The translations under genes and the position numbers were made by a program. Below the pieces are notes generated by a model. It saw only the letters and a list, made by a program, of their open reading frames with translations, ran no database searches and was not told where the DNA came from. A stretch of 64,000 nucleotides of DNA, taken from NCBI GenBank assembly GCA_028023455.1, contig JAQFVV010012446.1, positions 5,397,501-5,461,500 on the forward strand. Direction: 5' to 3'. This stretch comes from Epiperipatus broadwayi. Lineage: Eukaryota > Onychophora > Udeonychophora > Euonychophora > Peripatidae. Shown here in pieces: positions 11,683 through 24,388 of this stretch. The stretch's first letter is position 1, and every line of letters starts with the position of its first letter.

Positions 11683-12178
11683 AAAAAGTCAGATGTCACA
11701 TGACATATATATATATAGCTTGCATTTACAAATATATATAATTAAGAGCATGCAAATAAGCTATAAATAAGCTTTTTTTAAATTTGTTTTTATAATAAAT
11801 GCTACTACAAGAAAAGGCATTCAAATCATCTTTATCTAGGATTGACCCCATCCCCAGACTGCTTTCGAGCTATGGCTCTCTTTAAAAAACCAACTCAAGC
11901 TAAGCATTTGTCTAATAGTTAACTGTCAAGAAGAAGATCTGAAACTTTTAGACATCTACATATCTTTAACTTCAGGTCTCCATCTGAAAAAATCATATGG
12001 GCCTGAACTTAATTCAGCTACTACATATATTAATAGGCTTAGCCATTTAATTTAGCATTTATCATTAAAAAAAATTTAAAAAAATCTCGTTTAGAGCTTA
12101 TTAGCATGCTCTTAATTTTACATATTTGTAAATGCAAGCTATATATTCTATGTCATGTGTCATGTGACATCTGACTTT
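11683..12178 (-). mobile_element. Family B repeat with inverted terminal segment
   Basis: It begins aagtcagatgtcacatgac and ends with the reverse complement, gtcatgtgacatctgactt, so the unit is a foldback with one short arm. The - strand near 11835-11880 retains GAGC-CATA-GCTC followed by GAAAGCAGTC, while the CUGANGA half is replaced by A/T runs. It is non-coding. Confidence 0.55.
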
Positions 12179-12180
12179 TC

Positions 12181-13214
12181 TCCTTCCCCCCGGTAAAAGC
12201 AAGAAAAACCCCACACTCAATAGAGCAAAAAACAAGCATAGAAACAAATCCAACGACTACTTCTCGATCCCACCCACCCTAACTTGTAGATATATGATTT
12301 CCATCATACTCTTTTTTAAACAAATTTCCATCATTCTATCTATTTTAAACCTATTCTTATTTTTTTTCCCTCTCCTTATATTTATATCAACTATTTATCT
12401 TCCCTCACCCATTACTAAAAATTTTCCCTGTCTTTTTGAAACTCCCTTATATTCATCCTTTCCATATATCTTTCTGATACCCTTTCCTTTTTCCCTCCCT
12501 GTATCTTCTCTTTCCCTGTCCTTTTCTTTTATTCTTTTCCCTTCCTCCTTGATCTTTTTTTCCCCGCCTTCCCCTCCTTTTTCGTTCCTTGACCCTTCTT
12601 CACTCGGGAAAAACTGAATCGGCTTTTCCACCCTTAATCATCCCTTCCTTTGGCATTATCTTCTTTCCATTTTTTGTATTTTTCCTCTCCCCTCTCTTTT
12701 GTATTCGAAAATCCGGAGCACTTAAAAATCAACATGATCCAAAATTTTTCGAGACCAAAAAAACATATTTATCTTTCCTAGGTACTCCCCCCCTCCCCTT
12801 TCCTTCCTGTTGTCTTTTCTTTCCTTTGTTTCGTGCTTAAATAAGAATAGAAGCCTAATATATTTGCTTTTTTTAAATTCCCTTTTTTCCAAACTTACTT
12901 AACATATAATATATTTTATTTACCTTTTTTGCGCATTCTTTCTTCCCTTTTTTTCGGGAGAATATCTTCTCTTTCATTTTTTTGCCCGATCCAAACGATT
13001 TTTATTTGAAAATTGAACGTGACTAAACCCCACCCAAAGTTTAAAACTTTTGCTTCATCCATTCATTTATTTTTTTTTAATATCCATTCTTTCTCTCGTT
13101 TTTGCCAACCCGTTTCTTTAATCCTTCGTTGCTACTTCCTTTCCCACATTTTTGGACTCACCCCGAAGCACAAGCAAACGACTTTTTATTATTACTATTA
13201 TTATTTTGTTGTTG
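12181..13214. repeat. Pyrimidine-rich (T/C) low-complexity block of about 1 kb
   Basis: The + strand is strongly pyrimidine-biased (tcttccctt-type runs, ccccccctcccc near 12785), broken by short A-rich words such as 'cgagaccaaaa' and 'gacta.accccaccc'. It splits family B sequence: the right part of a family B unit resumes at 13215. The open frames on both strands (12294-12840, 13013-13231) are by-products of composition and have no protein-like signature. Confidence 0.5.
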
Positions 13215-13562
13215 GGGCTTTGGCTAAATGAAATGGATAAGTCTATAAATATATGGAGTATCTGAATTAAGTTCAGGCCCATATGATTTTTTTCAGCTGG
13301 AGAGCTGACTTTAAAGACATAGATATCTAAGAGTTTCAGATCTTCTTCTTGACAGTTAACTATTAGATAAATGCTTAGCTTGAGTTGGTTTTTTGAATCT
13401 GGTGTCCTAGCCCCTCATTGAAGAGAGCCATAGCTCGAAACTGGTTTGGGGATGGGGACAATCCTAGATAAAGATGATTTGAATGTCTTCTCTTGTAGTA
13501 GCATTTATCATAAAAAAAAGATTAAAAAAAGCTTGTTCAAAGCATGCTCTTAATTTTATTTA
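13215..13562 (+). mobile_element. Family B repeat, sense copy
   Basis: This matches, in inverted orientation, the unit at 11683-12055 (for example the 'taagttcaggcccatatg' segment) and contains the hammerhead annotated at 13413-13451. It ends in the agcatgctcttaattt terminal sequence and was probably separated from its partner by the pyrimidine-rich block. Confidence 0.55.
13413..13451 (+). ncRNA. Hammerhead ribozyme, type I, family B (one core change)
   Basis: Stem I strands are CCTCA (13413-13417) and TGGGG (13447-13451). The core is TTGAAGA, where CUGANGA has C3 changed to U. Stem II is GAGC-CATA-GCTC (13425-13436), perfectly paired. GAAA is at 13437-13440. Stem III is AC/GT with loop TG, and the expected cleavage residue is U13446. 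The family rule is CUGANGA ... GAAA ... NUH. The C3 change should reduce or abolish activity. Confidence 0.6.
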
Positions 13563-14407
13563 TATATTGTAATGGTAACTGTCCCACACAAACCTTAGCC
13601 ATCTGAAATATTGGATTGTTTTTAATTAGGATATTAATATAAAGTAAATAATAGGTTTTGCTAAAACACTGTTTGAAAATATAAATGTATGAACAATTAG
13701 GACAACGTACTAATGCTGCATTAAATAATGGGAATGGTAGGTCATTTATCATGAAATCACACATATATATTCATAATAACATTAATTCTAGTGTTTGACC
13801 AAGAAATATAAACATTAGGAAAATTCATACAAATTTATATATATAATAACAATTGTATTGTGTTGAAAATCTTGTGTATCTAAGATCAATGTAAACAATG
13901 ACTTAAACAATAAAAAAAAAGTGATAGCAATGGGCAAAAGATCAAGTATTGTAATAAGCAACCAAATATAAGAGAGGGATAATAGTCATATGTATTATTA
14001 TTATTATTTTTTAAATGAATCGATAATCGCAATATTTATATAACGCAACAATACGCAGGTCTGCGAATAAACAATGGCAATGACACCGGGTGTAAAAAGA
14101 AAAACAATTATGACGCCATTTTAAAATTGTGCATTTGACATGGAAAGTCGACTTTGTTGAAGCAGTTACTTTTCAAACATTTTTTTTTACAAAATGGACT
14201 TGATTTGAATAAGCGTTCCAACAGATGTTGATTTTTTTTATTTTCCATTTGAAAAATTAAGGAAGCAAACAAAATATTTTCATACAAACTGAACGAAAAG
14301 ATAAGTTTGAAATAGCTTATACATTTAAAAAAAGTATTATGATTTTTTTTTTAAAAGAAAAAAAAAGAAATTAGAACGGTTTACTCAAATAAAATTTTAA
14401 TGACGGG
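13563..14407. other. AT-rich spacer, nothing recognised
   Basis: There are low-complexity A/T runs and an (ATT)n stretch near 13990. A - strand frame at 13537-13764 has no recognisable features and overlaps the repeat edge. Confidence 0.4.
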
Positions 14408-14421
14408 AATATATTATATAA

Positions 14422-15276
14422 ACAAAGGCAAAACTCTCCATACAGTAGTGCCACCCTGTGCCAAGCAGAGTAATCAATGGATGCCAGAGGGCTTGGCACT
14501 CATCCAATATCCCCAGACTAGTTTCTGGCTTGTGGCCACCATCAGTGAGGAGCCTTGGATCTGAGAGCACTGCACCTAGATCTTAGGATCTAATGCAACC
14601 CTCCAGCAGCCACCTTTTAACTCTATTTTACTACAAAACTATGAGAATGAAATTGCAAACATTGTTAATATCTTCAATCTAAGCTCAATAGCTTATATAG
14701 TCATATGGGTCTGAACTCAATTCAGCACCCATATATATTGGTGTCTTTGGCTCTTAAACAGCCATAGCCACCACTATCCTATTAGGCAGGATTGGTGTTA
14801 AACCACTAAACATCACATGATCACATCTCTATACTAGCACATAATTTGTTGTAAACAAAGGCAAAACTCTCCATACAGTAGTGCCACCCTGTGCCAAACA
14901 GAGTAATCAATGGATGCCAGAAGGCTTGTGCATAAAATCCCTATCTAGTGCCTACTCATCCAATATCCCCATACGAGTTTCTGGCTTGTGGCCATCATCA
15001 GTGAGGAGCCTTGGATCTGAGAGCACTGCACCTAGATCTTAGGATCTAATGCAACCCTCCAGCAGCCACCTTTTAACTCTATTTTACTACAAAACTATGA
15101 GAATGAAATTGAAAACATTGTTAAAATCTTCAATCTAAGCTCAATAGCTTATATAGTCTTATGGGTCTGAACTCTGTTTGGCACAGGGTGGCACTATTGT
15201 ATGGAGAGTTTTGCCTTTGTTTACAACAAATTATGTGCTAGTATAGAGATGGTGATCATGTGATGTTTAGTGGTTT
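14422..15276. mobile_element. Family A composite: two forward monomers plus an inverted end, 14-bp target duplication
   Basis: The left unit starts acaaaggcaaaactctcc. A second near-identical unit starts at about 14857, giving a monomer step of about 435 bp. The right end is the reverse complement of the unit start plus its ~50-bp leader, finishing gatcatgtgatgtttagtgg. The 14-mer aatatattatataa flanks the whole (14408-14421 and 15277-15290). Both units carry a hammerhead on the - strand (near 14515-14560 and 14970-15010). One has CTGATGG for CTGATGA; the other has a damaged stem III. No protein is encoded. Confidence 0.8.
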
Positions 15277-15290
15277 AATATATTATATAA

Positions 15291-17272
15291 CCAGTATTGC
15301 AAATAATAAATAACTATTCTATATATATATTTTAAATGCGAACTGCATATATATATATATAAACCTGTATATATATTGCAAAATATGATATATTTTGGCT
15401 AGAATGATTGATTGTTGTCAGGTGGAGCATTTGCCCATTATAGCCATGTGAAATTAATAGCTACCTGTCTACATTGAAGTGCCTGATAAGCTGGCTCCAC
15501 GTATAGTGGAAATCTACATGAGGAATGGAACAAAACCACCCACTACCAATATAAATATGTTCAGAATGTGCTATTCAGAAGCAATAAGAAGTCATCAACA
15601 TTTACAATGAGAAAACTATATAAATTGTAAGAGCTCTTATGTGAGAAGGACTCCGATGAAGAATTATGCCTGATCATCTCATCGATTCATGAAACAAACG
15701 TTGTGAATGTTATGATTTTTCTTTTCTATAGATATGTCTTACTCTTTTTTGTATGCATGACTAATCCTTTGAGTTAATATACTTCACTATTTACTTTGCT
15801 ATTATATCACATATTGTTTCATTATATTTCTTTCATGATATATATATATATGCAAAGTGGTTCCTTTAGATCAACCAACTTCCAACCTAGAACTGCATAC
15901 CGTATCTGGAGTTGCAATTAAATTTCTAATTAAGTTAATTAGCAATCTCATTTTAATCTAATTAAGTTTTCATTACTTTTGGATATATAAATGTCTATAT
16001 TATGTGTATCTATCATGGGAAATAGGGGGTACATAATTTTAAATTGCTTAAGTAACAATATGATAGATGCTCATTGTAGACATTGAAGTTGAAAGTATAG
16101 AATAATATATCCAAATAATCCCCTTTTCACTTGTAAATATTTTTTGAATTTTTTTTACAGTGATTGACAATTTGTCCTATATTTTTATATACTTTGTTTT
16201 TGTAAATAAATATTGTAAGTTTTGTTTAATTGACAAATAAATATTGTAAGTTTTGTTTAATTGACAAAGTCTCTCTAGTTTATTGATGCAGCATTTACAT
16301 TCAATTCTATAAGCAATATTTTACATGTGCACACACACGCACATTATTGTTTGATGAGCATAAAATATAAATGTTAAATCAACGTTATTCCTTACTGGTC
16401 AATAGGATGAGCTAATTTAGACATTGATTATCAGTCTGTGTAGATAGATACATCCCTGTCAAGAGAGTTGAATGCGAATTCTTCCTGAGTTCAAAATCTG
16501 AGGCAATGGTTCCAAAAGAGAGTGGCGAGATGTGGATGAACTGACCCAAATTGCATCTGGATTTAATAGGTGAACCTTGAGCTAGTCTACTGAGTGTAGA
16601 TGTGATCACGGGTTATGTACTTCATTGTGCTGTCTCCAGCATTCTACCCGAAGACCCTAAGTCCGATGGTAGTCAGATGTATCCTGCTCTCTTTTGCCTG
16701 CACACATCATCGACTGGACCATTACAATATATATAGTGTAATGCCTTTTTAACAGTTGAGAATAAATCCAGTTAACAGTAAAATTTAAAAAAATACAAGA
16801 TTTGCAAATTAATTTTTGTCTATGGGAACTTACGATAACTAAAGAGTGACCATGTACATTGTAGAGTGACTACTTCCAAATTATTTTTAATTGACAAGTT
16901 GGTACTAGTCACAAGCAATGATCAAATTGAACATGCATAAAAACAAGTTTCCATATGCATTCAATATTTCCTGATCATTATTTCCTTCCACCTATATTTT
17001 ATTATATTAACCCAATAAATAAGCAGCTTGGTTAGAGTCAGAAATGACAAACAATAAAATTATTAATGACAACAATTACTTTAATTAAAAAATAAAATTA
17101 TATGATAGTAATAATGATAAAAAAATGTATTTACATATTTACAATTAAGAAAATTATATGGCGATCACGTGTGAGAGGGAAAAAATCTTTGCAACTTACC
17201 ATCTCTTGGACAAAGGCTATACAAAGTTCAGTTGATTTACTTTAAGATCTTTGTGAGCTCATATATATATAT
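15291..17272. other. Spacer with possible solo LTR
   Basis: Most of it is unremarkable. 16373-16728 is less AT-rich, starts TGTTAAAT, ends CCATTACA, and has near-matching 5-mers outside (ataaa/atata). It could be a diverged solo LTR but there is no second copy to confirm it. A sequence near 15660-15710 (gatgaagaat ... atgaaac) only loosely resembles a hammerhead. Confidence 0.3.
16204..16265. repeat. Perfect 31-bp tandem duplication
   Basis: Two identical adjacent 31-bp units (16204-16234 and 16235-16265), each containing tattgtaagttttgttt. This is a recent local duplication with no apparent function. Confidence 0.8.
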
Positions 17273-18832
17273 TGTAACAAAGCCCATACCTCTCACTATA
17301 GAATATACTATCTAATATACCTACGACATAGCAAACATATGTGCCTACGTATTTATATCTAATTAAAATCATTTTGACTTAAATATTGTTGTTCAAAACT
17401 TCTGGATTCATTCTCATAAACTGTAATATATTCCCAATGCATATTTATGGTCATCCATAGGACTCCAAGCGCCAATCTTATATGAATATAAGAATTATGT
17501 GAAGTAAATATATTACCAACAAGAACATTATTTTATGTAACATGAGAGGAGTTTTTGACCATCGGCTAGCTCAGTCTCATAGTTGGGTGGCATCACAGCC
17601 GGGAGTAGCTGCGAATGGAGTTAAGAATTTTTAAACACATAAAAAAAATAGATCTACAAAGAAAATATCACAATAAGTTTTATTTTTGAGTTTCATTATC
17701 AAATCAGTTTTTATTGGTCTTTGATCTTTTAGATAAAACAAATAATTCAACCCTCTACCCATTTTTTTTAAAAACATAATTGTAATTAATACTCTGTCAA
17801 TTTGATATGCACACATATACCATTCTTTTCAATAGATTTATTACACATAAATCAAGTAGCAACGGTCGATACAAAGAAAAGTTTATTTCACGTGATCTCC
17901 GATAATAATTATACTATTTATGTCCGCAATTAAATAAGAATTTAAGAAAGTTTCATTAAGTTAATTTAGATTGTCACATTCACTTATTATAAACAGTAAC
18001 AATTTCTTTCTCATAAAAGAAAACAAAAATCAGTACTTAAAGTTCTTTACCTGAATTTCCCCGGGGAATTTGTGGAGGAATATTTATTTATTTTAAAGAC
18101 TTCCGGTCTATCACAGGTAATAACAGGTAATTCAATGCGAAGGTTCCCGATCTTCATATCCATTTATGGCTGTTGGTTGACAAGGCTCAGCTTTGGTTCC
18201 ACATTAGTAATTATGTTTTATTCCAAGGCATCTTGGTATTATTGGATGAGACAGCTGCAGTTCGTTGGAATTAGGGGTTTGAATCTGATACGGTATGTTC
18301 TTACCCCAACATTTTCTTTGGACCCATCATTATGTAAAAAAAATATTTTAAACTTTTAAAATTGGATTCACGATTTTGTTGTTGATGACTGTAACTCTGC
18401 AGGACCAAGACAGAGCATTCTGGGTGACTCTCTTTTATAGTCCCCTCCATTTGTTCTAGAAGTTTCTTTTGATCTCACTTCCTGTTTATAATGCTGACTA
18501 ACCAGATTTGGTTGACGTGTGAAAACTTTTATCATAGCTTTTATTGTACATAAAAGAAAGTGAAATCTCATTTCTGCGGGAAACTTCTAGTTTTTCTAAC
18601 GTGAAACAAAAATCTAATTTCTCTCTTTTCAACTACTTAACCCATTCACACACACATTTGTCACATGCACATATACATCATTTCAAAATGACCGAGTCCC
18701 TCCCCTGCATTTGTGTATTTGTAACCACCACCACGTAATAAAAATTAAATATTATATATCTACATCTACATATATGTTTAAATACCGACCAATAATATTA
18801 TTTTTGACTGGGATTGAACCCATTCTGTCACA
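17273..18832 (-). repeat. 3' LTR (by element orientation)
   Basis: This pairs with 20418-21976 along its whole length with scattered substitutions and a few indels (for example about 13 extra bases in the other copy near 20858). Short frames seen in both LTRs (such as 18072-18359 and 18368-18571) are repeat shadows, not genes. Confidence 0.85.
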
Positions 18833-18846
18833 ATATTCCTCCTCCA
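18833..18846 (-). other. Polypurine tract upstream of the 3' LTR
   Basis: Read on the - strand, ggaggaggaatat runs directly into the TGTGACA start of the 3' LTR. This is the usual plus-strand primer position and confirms element orientation. Confidence 0.65.
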
Positions 18847-18989
18847 AAAGCCTTCAAATACCCTTTGCGTATTTTGAATGGCTTGCTTTGGTACAACACT
18901 ATCTGTTTCGCCTCATGTGTCCCTCTGCATCTCTTTCTGGTCTGAAGTTTGGATTCTCAGATGGTATCTTCCCTTCAGGTGTTTCCATT

Positions 18990-19830
18990 TTAGAAAGGTC
19001 TCCATTCCCATTCTCTGCCCTCTTTTACTGCTTCACGATGCCTGCCATAGTCATATGAGTTCATATCAATGGCATTGAGCAACTCAGCAATTTCTCCAAT
19101 GGTTGCCTTCCCTGCCCCCAAGATCATTTGTTCCACTCTCATGGGCATACTATGTCTTACAATGCAGAGTATATGACTCTCTGTCAGATTGCATGCATCC
19201 AATGTCCGCAGTCTAGCCACCTGTTTATGAAAAAATTGTGAGTAGCTATCGTTGCAACCTCCTTTAAACTTCTCTTGCATGATTTGATAGTGCGTTAACT
19301 CCTGCCTATCCTCAGACCAAAAGGTCTCTCTCTCTTTCTTTTTGATACTCTTCAAAAGTAGCCAGCTGTCGACCAAGCACATCCCACCATGACTGAGCAT
19401 TGTCTGTGAGTTTGCCACATGCAATAATTACTTTACTTTCTTATGCCATGGGATTTATACTGAAGCATTTTCTCAAGCTATGTAGATGCTCAACAGGTGC
19501 TTCCCACATTCTACCTGTGAATGGACAAATTTTTAGGAATTGGTTTACATTCGCTTGCACTACCACATGACCTATTACCGCTGCCAGTTTTCCCGAGGGG
19601 TTTACTTGAGTGCCTTGCTTCTGTTCATCCCCACTCTCCATATCTGTGTTTTCATCTTTCTGTTCCCCCAATTCATTTTCATCTTTAATTCCTACTTTTT
19701 GTTCCAATCTACTCATTCTCTTTTTTATTTCTCCAAATCTAAATTCTAGACTTTCAAGTTTTCCCAAAATTCGCTCCAAAATATTTTCCTGCTCCTCTTT
19801 TTCCATTTTATTTTGTGCCCTTGTTTTCAT
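18990..19830 (-). pseudogene. Degenerate retrotransposon gag
   Basis: The first segment (19830-19441, about 129 aa, start MKTRAQNKMEKEE) has a Glu/Lys-rich coiled-coil-like region (LERILGKLESLEFRFG) and then a FLKICPFTG segment. An in-frame TAA at 19443-19441 interrupts it, but the same frame continues with a Gag-type helix containing DNAQSWWDVLG. Near 19330, within a GA-rich run, a one-base shift moves the frame to the next segment (about 19320-18990), with YSQFFHKQVARLRTL and GAGKATIGEIAELL. The WW-containing helix and spacing fit a Ty3/gypsy-like capsid. No zinc knuckle or pol follows. With one stop and one frameshift it is not functional. Confidence 0.65.
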
Positions 19831-20398
19831 AAAAAAAAATTCTTTTTATTTTATCTTTGATTAATGCCTCAGACCCACTCCCCCATCCCAACACACTGCA
19901 CTGCCTTCTTGTTAGCCTCTTTAACTCTCGAAACCTCATCAAATTAGACAAACAAATGATAATAGATTGCGTATCTTTGACCTACTGCACAACCACAAAA
20001 TGACAAAATGGTTATTTCTTAAAAGATATACATTTAACAAGATAATGCCCTTCAATTTATTTAATGATTCATTTGAATTATATATCTAAAACAAACATTT
20101 TCCTCAATAATAATATAAAACTTTTCACTTTATTAATGTATTTTTGAAATTTCTAGTGAAACATTTGATAAAAATCACCCAAAACATAACTTTAATCCAT
20201 TTATGAGTTGGATTTTTATAAAGTCAGCAATTGTGATCAAATTCTAAGATTGATTCATTCAGAATGGAACGATTTAATCTCACACGATTACTTCTTTCAA
20301 AATTTAAATAATTATTACACGTTTGTTCTCTTACTCCTAACTTATTTACTACTGAATACTCATAATTTTCCACATTCCCCTCTACTTCTCTTCGAAGC

Positions 20399-20416
20399 CC
20401 TTTAGTTGGGACACCA
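20399..20416 (-). other. Primer-binding-site-like sequence
   Basis: One base after the 5' LTR, the - strand reads TGGTGTCCCAACTAAAGG. The TGG start matches the CCA end of a tRNA. The exact primer tRNA is not identified. Confidence 0.5.
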
Positions 20417-20417
20417 T

Positions 20418-21976
20418 TGTAACAAACCCCATATCTCTCACTATAGAATATACTACCTAATATACCTATGACATAGCAAACATACGTGCCTACATATGTT
20501 TAATTAAAATCATTTTGACTTAAATATTGTTGTTCAAAACTTCTGGATTCATTCTCATAAACTGTAATATATTCCCAATGCATATTTATGGTCATCCATA
20601 GGACTCCAAGCACCAATCTTATACGAATATAATAATTACATGAAGTGAATATATTACCAACAAGAACACTATCTTATGTAATGTGAGAGAGGTTTTTGAC
20701 CATCGGCTAGCTCAGTCTCATGGTTGGGTGGCATCACAGCTGGAAGTAGCTGTGAATGGGGTTAAGAGTTTTTAAACACATAAAAAAATAGATCTACAAA
20801 GAAAATATCACAATAAGTTTTATTTTTGAGTTTCATTATCAAATCAGTTTTTATTAAAGACCATTATTATTCTTTGATCTTTTAGATAAAACAAATAATT
20901 CAACCCTCTACCCATTTTTTTAAAAATATTATTGTAATTAATATTCTGTCATTTTGATACACACACATATGCCATTCTTTTCAATAGATTTATTACACAT
21001 AAATCAAATAGCGAAGAGATCGATACTAAGAAAAGTTTACTTCACGTGACCTCCGATAATAATTACCCTATTTATGTCCGCAATTAAATAAGAATTTAAG
21101 AAAGTTTCATTAAGTTTTAGATTGTCACATTAACTTATTATAAATGGTAACAATTTCTTTCTCATAAAAAAAAAAGCAAAATCAGTACTTAAAGTTCTTT
21201 ACCTGAATTTCCCCAGGGAATTTGTGGAGGAATATTTATTTATTTTAAGAGTTCTGGTCATCACAGGTAATAACAGGATATTCAATGCTAAGGTTCCCGA
21301 TCTTCATATCCGAGTATGGCCGTTGGTTGACGAGGCTCAGCTTTCGTTCCACGTTAGTAATTACGTTTTATTCTGAGGCATCTTGGTATTATCGGATGAG
21401 ACAGCTGCAGTTAGTTGGAATTAGGGGTTTGAATCTGATACGGTATGTTCTTACCCCAACATTTTCTTTGGATCCGTGATTATATAAGAAAAATATTTTA
21501 CTTTTAAAATTGGATTCACGATTTTGTTGTTACCGGCTGTAACTCTGCAGGGCCATGACGGAGCATTCTGGGTGACTCTCTTTTATAATCCCTTCCATTT
21601 GTTCTAGAAGTTTCTTTTGATCTCACTTCCTGTTCATAATGCTGACTAACCAGATATGGTTGACGTGTGAAAACTTTTACCATAGCTTTTATTATACATA
21701 AAAGAAAGTGAAATTTCATTTCTGCAGGAAACTTCTAGTTTTTCTAACTTGAAACAAAAATTTCATTTCTCTCTTTTCAACTACTTAACCCATTCACACA
21801 CACATTCGTCACACACACCTATACAGCGTTTCAAAATGACAGAGTCTCTCCCTCGCGTTTGGGTATTTGTAACCACACCACCACGTAATAAAAATTAAAT
21901 ATTATATATCTACATATATGTTTAAATACCGACCAATAGTATTATTTGTGACTGGGTTCAAACCCATTCTGTCACA
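20418..21976 (-). repeat. 5' LTR (by element orientation)
   Basis: Direct repeat partner of 17273-18832. It ends in + orientation with gtcaca at 21971-21976, followed by an (AT)n run that also precedes the other LTR. Confidence 0.85.
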
Positions 21977-24379
21977 ATATATATATTTATATATTGTATT
22001 TGTAATTGTGGGATCATCACCATTAATCATTAAATTTTAATATCTGCTGGCAATATAATATTTTAGCTTCTTTTGGTTCATTCTATGGCATTTTTCCTAA
22101 AAAAAATTCCATTGCAATTTTCTTTTGAGCATTTAAAATAGATTAATTTATAGAAATACATTTTCATGGTTTAATCATCTTTGATGATTAGTTTTTCTTT
22201 TGTAGCAAATAAATGTTGAATATTTCATCAGCATTGAGTAGTGATGACTCGATCAGCAGAATAAAGGTTAATTTTTAGGACATTTCTTTGCCCACAGCTC
22301 CATATTCAGCTACAATACTGGAAAGGTCAGGTAACACATTCTGGAGGGTTTTCTACTCCATAAAATGCATATTAATTTAAAATCCTTACAAAATTTTATT
22401 GACTTCTATACAGTAAAAAAACATGATAACAAAATGTGTTACAATTCTGGTATCTTCGAACGCAGATGATTTTAGAAAGCTTCTGTTGGTTACCATAGCA
22501 ATGTTTTTATTTTTATCCTAGTCAATTGTGACTGTTTTTTTATAATATTATTTCTTTTATTTAAAATTGTGATATTATTTTTAAAATAATAACACATTTT
22601 TCATTACCCTTATTTTTAATCTTTTAAAACCACTTTAAAATTTATATTACATTTATATCTTTTAATATTTTGTTACACATAATAAAGGAAAATGTTAAAC
22701 ATATTAGCATCAGAGCAATGCCTATAAACTCAGATGAGATAATTTATTCATGAACATCTTTCCAAGACTGCAAAATCCACTCAAAATTTAAATTTCCATG
22801 CTATTCTACACAGCAGATATTAACTATCATAATACTATGGCAAATACAACATCTGCAGAAATATTAGTCAAGAATTGGTGGTCAAGAGGTCAGCAATGGC
22901 CGCTTTACAAGCAGTTGTCCTGGGTTAGTGGATTCGCTTCCCGGCTGATGCTATGACACATGAGAAAAAAAAGTATTCATATTAGACTTGTTGTGATGAC
23001 AAAGAAATTTAGTTAATAGTATCTATTAATGTTTGTATTTTTGTTATATATTACTTGCATTACAGTCTTTTTTGTAGTGTAAATAACAAGAGAGAGGGGT
23101 TCAATAAAAAAATTTTAAAATACAGTATTGACATTTAATGTTATATCTTTTTTCTTTTGATTACAACTTTTCTTTATCATTTAAATGTAAATGTCACTAT
23201 TGGAAGATTGAATTAAAGTCTCAAACTTTTGATTGGTCAATTACAAAATCAGCAATAAAAATATATTTGTCTTTTAAAATTATACTTGTTTTAGTTTCTA
23301 AAATGCAAATTAATAATTTGTCAGATTATTAAAATAAACAAAAGTTTTTTTAAAAAAATATTTCTATTTATAACTGATGAAAATAATCGATAGTGCCAAA
23401 CACAAACTATATGTTTGTCATCCAATTATAAATTGCTGCCAAATGTTATGATTTCTTTGTCAATTTGCTTTCTTGTAAAAGTAAATATTTTTTATTAAAA
23501 TCTAAATTATTATTCTAAGATAATTAATATTTTGTGTAAAAAATAATAAATGTGTAAAAAAAGGTTCTAAAACATACATTTTCACTTTGAAAATCAAAAT
23601 GAAGAAATCAAAACTGTTAAAATCATTGGTAGGTGCTCTCTTGTGTATAGAACAAGAAACAACCAATCTGCTTCTTGGAAGGGAAGGCAGGCTTTTGTTT
23701 CATTGTTATAACTTTAAATTTTATTGATTTATTAGTTGCAAAAAAAAATTAAAGATGGCAGTATTATTCAGTACATTTTTTTTTCTAAAATAATTGTAAA
23801 GTAAGAAAAATAACATTAAAGGTAGCAGTTTGAGAGAGTTAAAGCTGCTTATGAAATCAATCTCTAAAATATATTAGTAGGTAATGTTAAATCTTTTTTC
23901 TTTTGATTAAAAAAGATTTAATGTGCAATTCTACACAGGAATAACAACAATGTGAATGTATAATGTAAACCAAAGACACAATCATTGGGAAATACAATTT
24001 CAGGAGTAAGATGTTAGAAATGTTCATTTTGAATTTAAGATGCATCCCTCTTTTACAGATCCAAAATTTGGGGAAAAGGTGTATCTTATATTTGAAATAA
24101 TTCAGTATATGTTATTTCATAAACACATTTACTACTAAGTTCAATATAAGTAGATACAATTTCTTATGAAAACCTCAATCAAAAATTATTTTTAACTATT
24201 TTTTAAACAAAAAAAAGGTCTACAAATACATGTCATAAATGCCGTAATATTAATATTAACATTTTTAAACTTCGTTGTCCTATGAATATGTTTATATTAT
24301 CAACATTATATATTTTATGAAAAATAATTTATTCACAAGATTGTTAAAATTATTAAAATATTATCTGAATTATTATTTG
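21977..24379. other. AT-rich spacer with a weak tRNA-like fragment
   Basis: No gene was recognised. 22905-22985 contains a box-B-like gattcgcttcc and the phrase 'gctgatgctatgacacat', shared with the tRNA-like repeat at 42187-42290. A small hairpin lies at about 23888-23923. The + frame at 23138-23332 has no recognisable features. Confidence 0.4.
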
Positions 24380-24388
24380 AAACTGTAT

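Larger units (their letters stand above)
17273..21976 (-). mobile_element. LTR retrotransposon lacking pol, with 1.56-kb LTRs
   Basis: Two direct repeats of 1560 bp (17273-18832) and 1559 bp (20418-21976) begin TGTAACA and end TGTCACA in + orientation. The 1585-bp interior holds only a broken gag on the - strand. On that strand, a TGG-initiated primer-binding-like site follows the 5' LTR (20418-21976) after one base, and a purine tract precedes the 3' LTR (17273-18832). No protease, reverse transcriptase, RNase H or integrase could be found, so mobilisation would have needed helper proteins. Flanks are (AT)n, so the target duplication is not informative. Confidence 0.8.

Noticed and set aside
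12294-12840. Phe/Ser/Pro-rich + frames and a Lys/Glu-rich - frame
   Set aside because: Both result from the pyrimidine/purine asymmetry of the block.
15645-15715. Hammerhead-like segment (gatgaagaat ... gattcatgaaac)
   Set aside because: The core reads CCGATGA and stem II needs a large bulge; stem I does not pair.
16373-16728. Solo LTR as a firm call
   Set aside because: TG/CA ends are present but the flanking 5-mers differ and there is no partner copy, so it is only mentioned inside the spacer entry.
18072-21719. Repeated short frames at 18072, 18368, 21285 and 21516
   Set aside because: They are equivalents in the two LTRs of the gag-only element, with no protein features.
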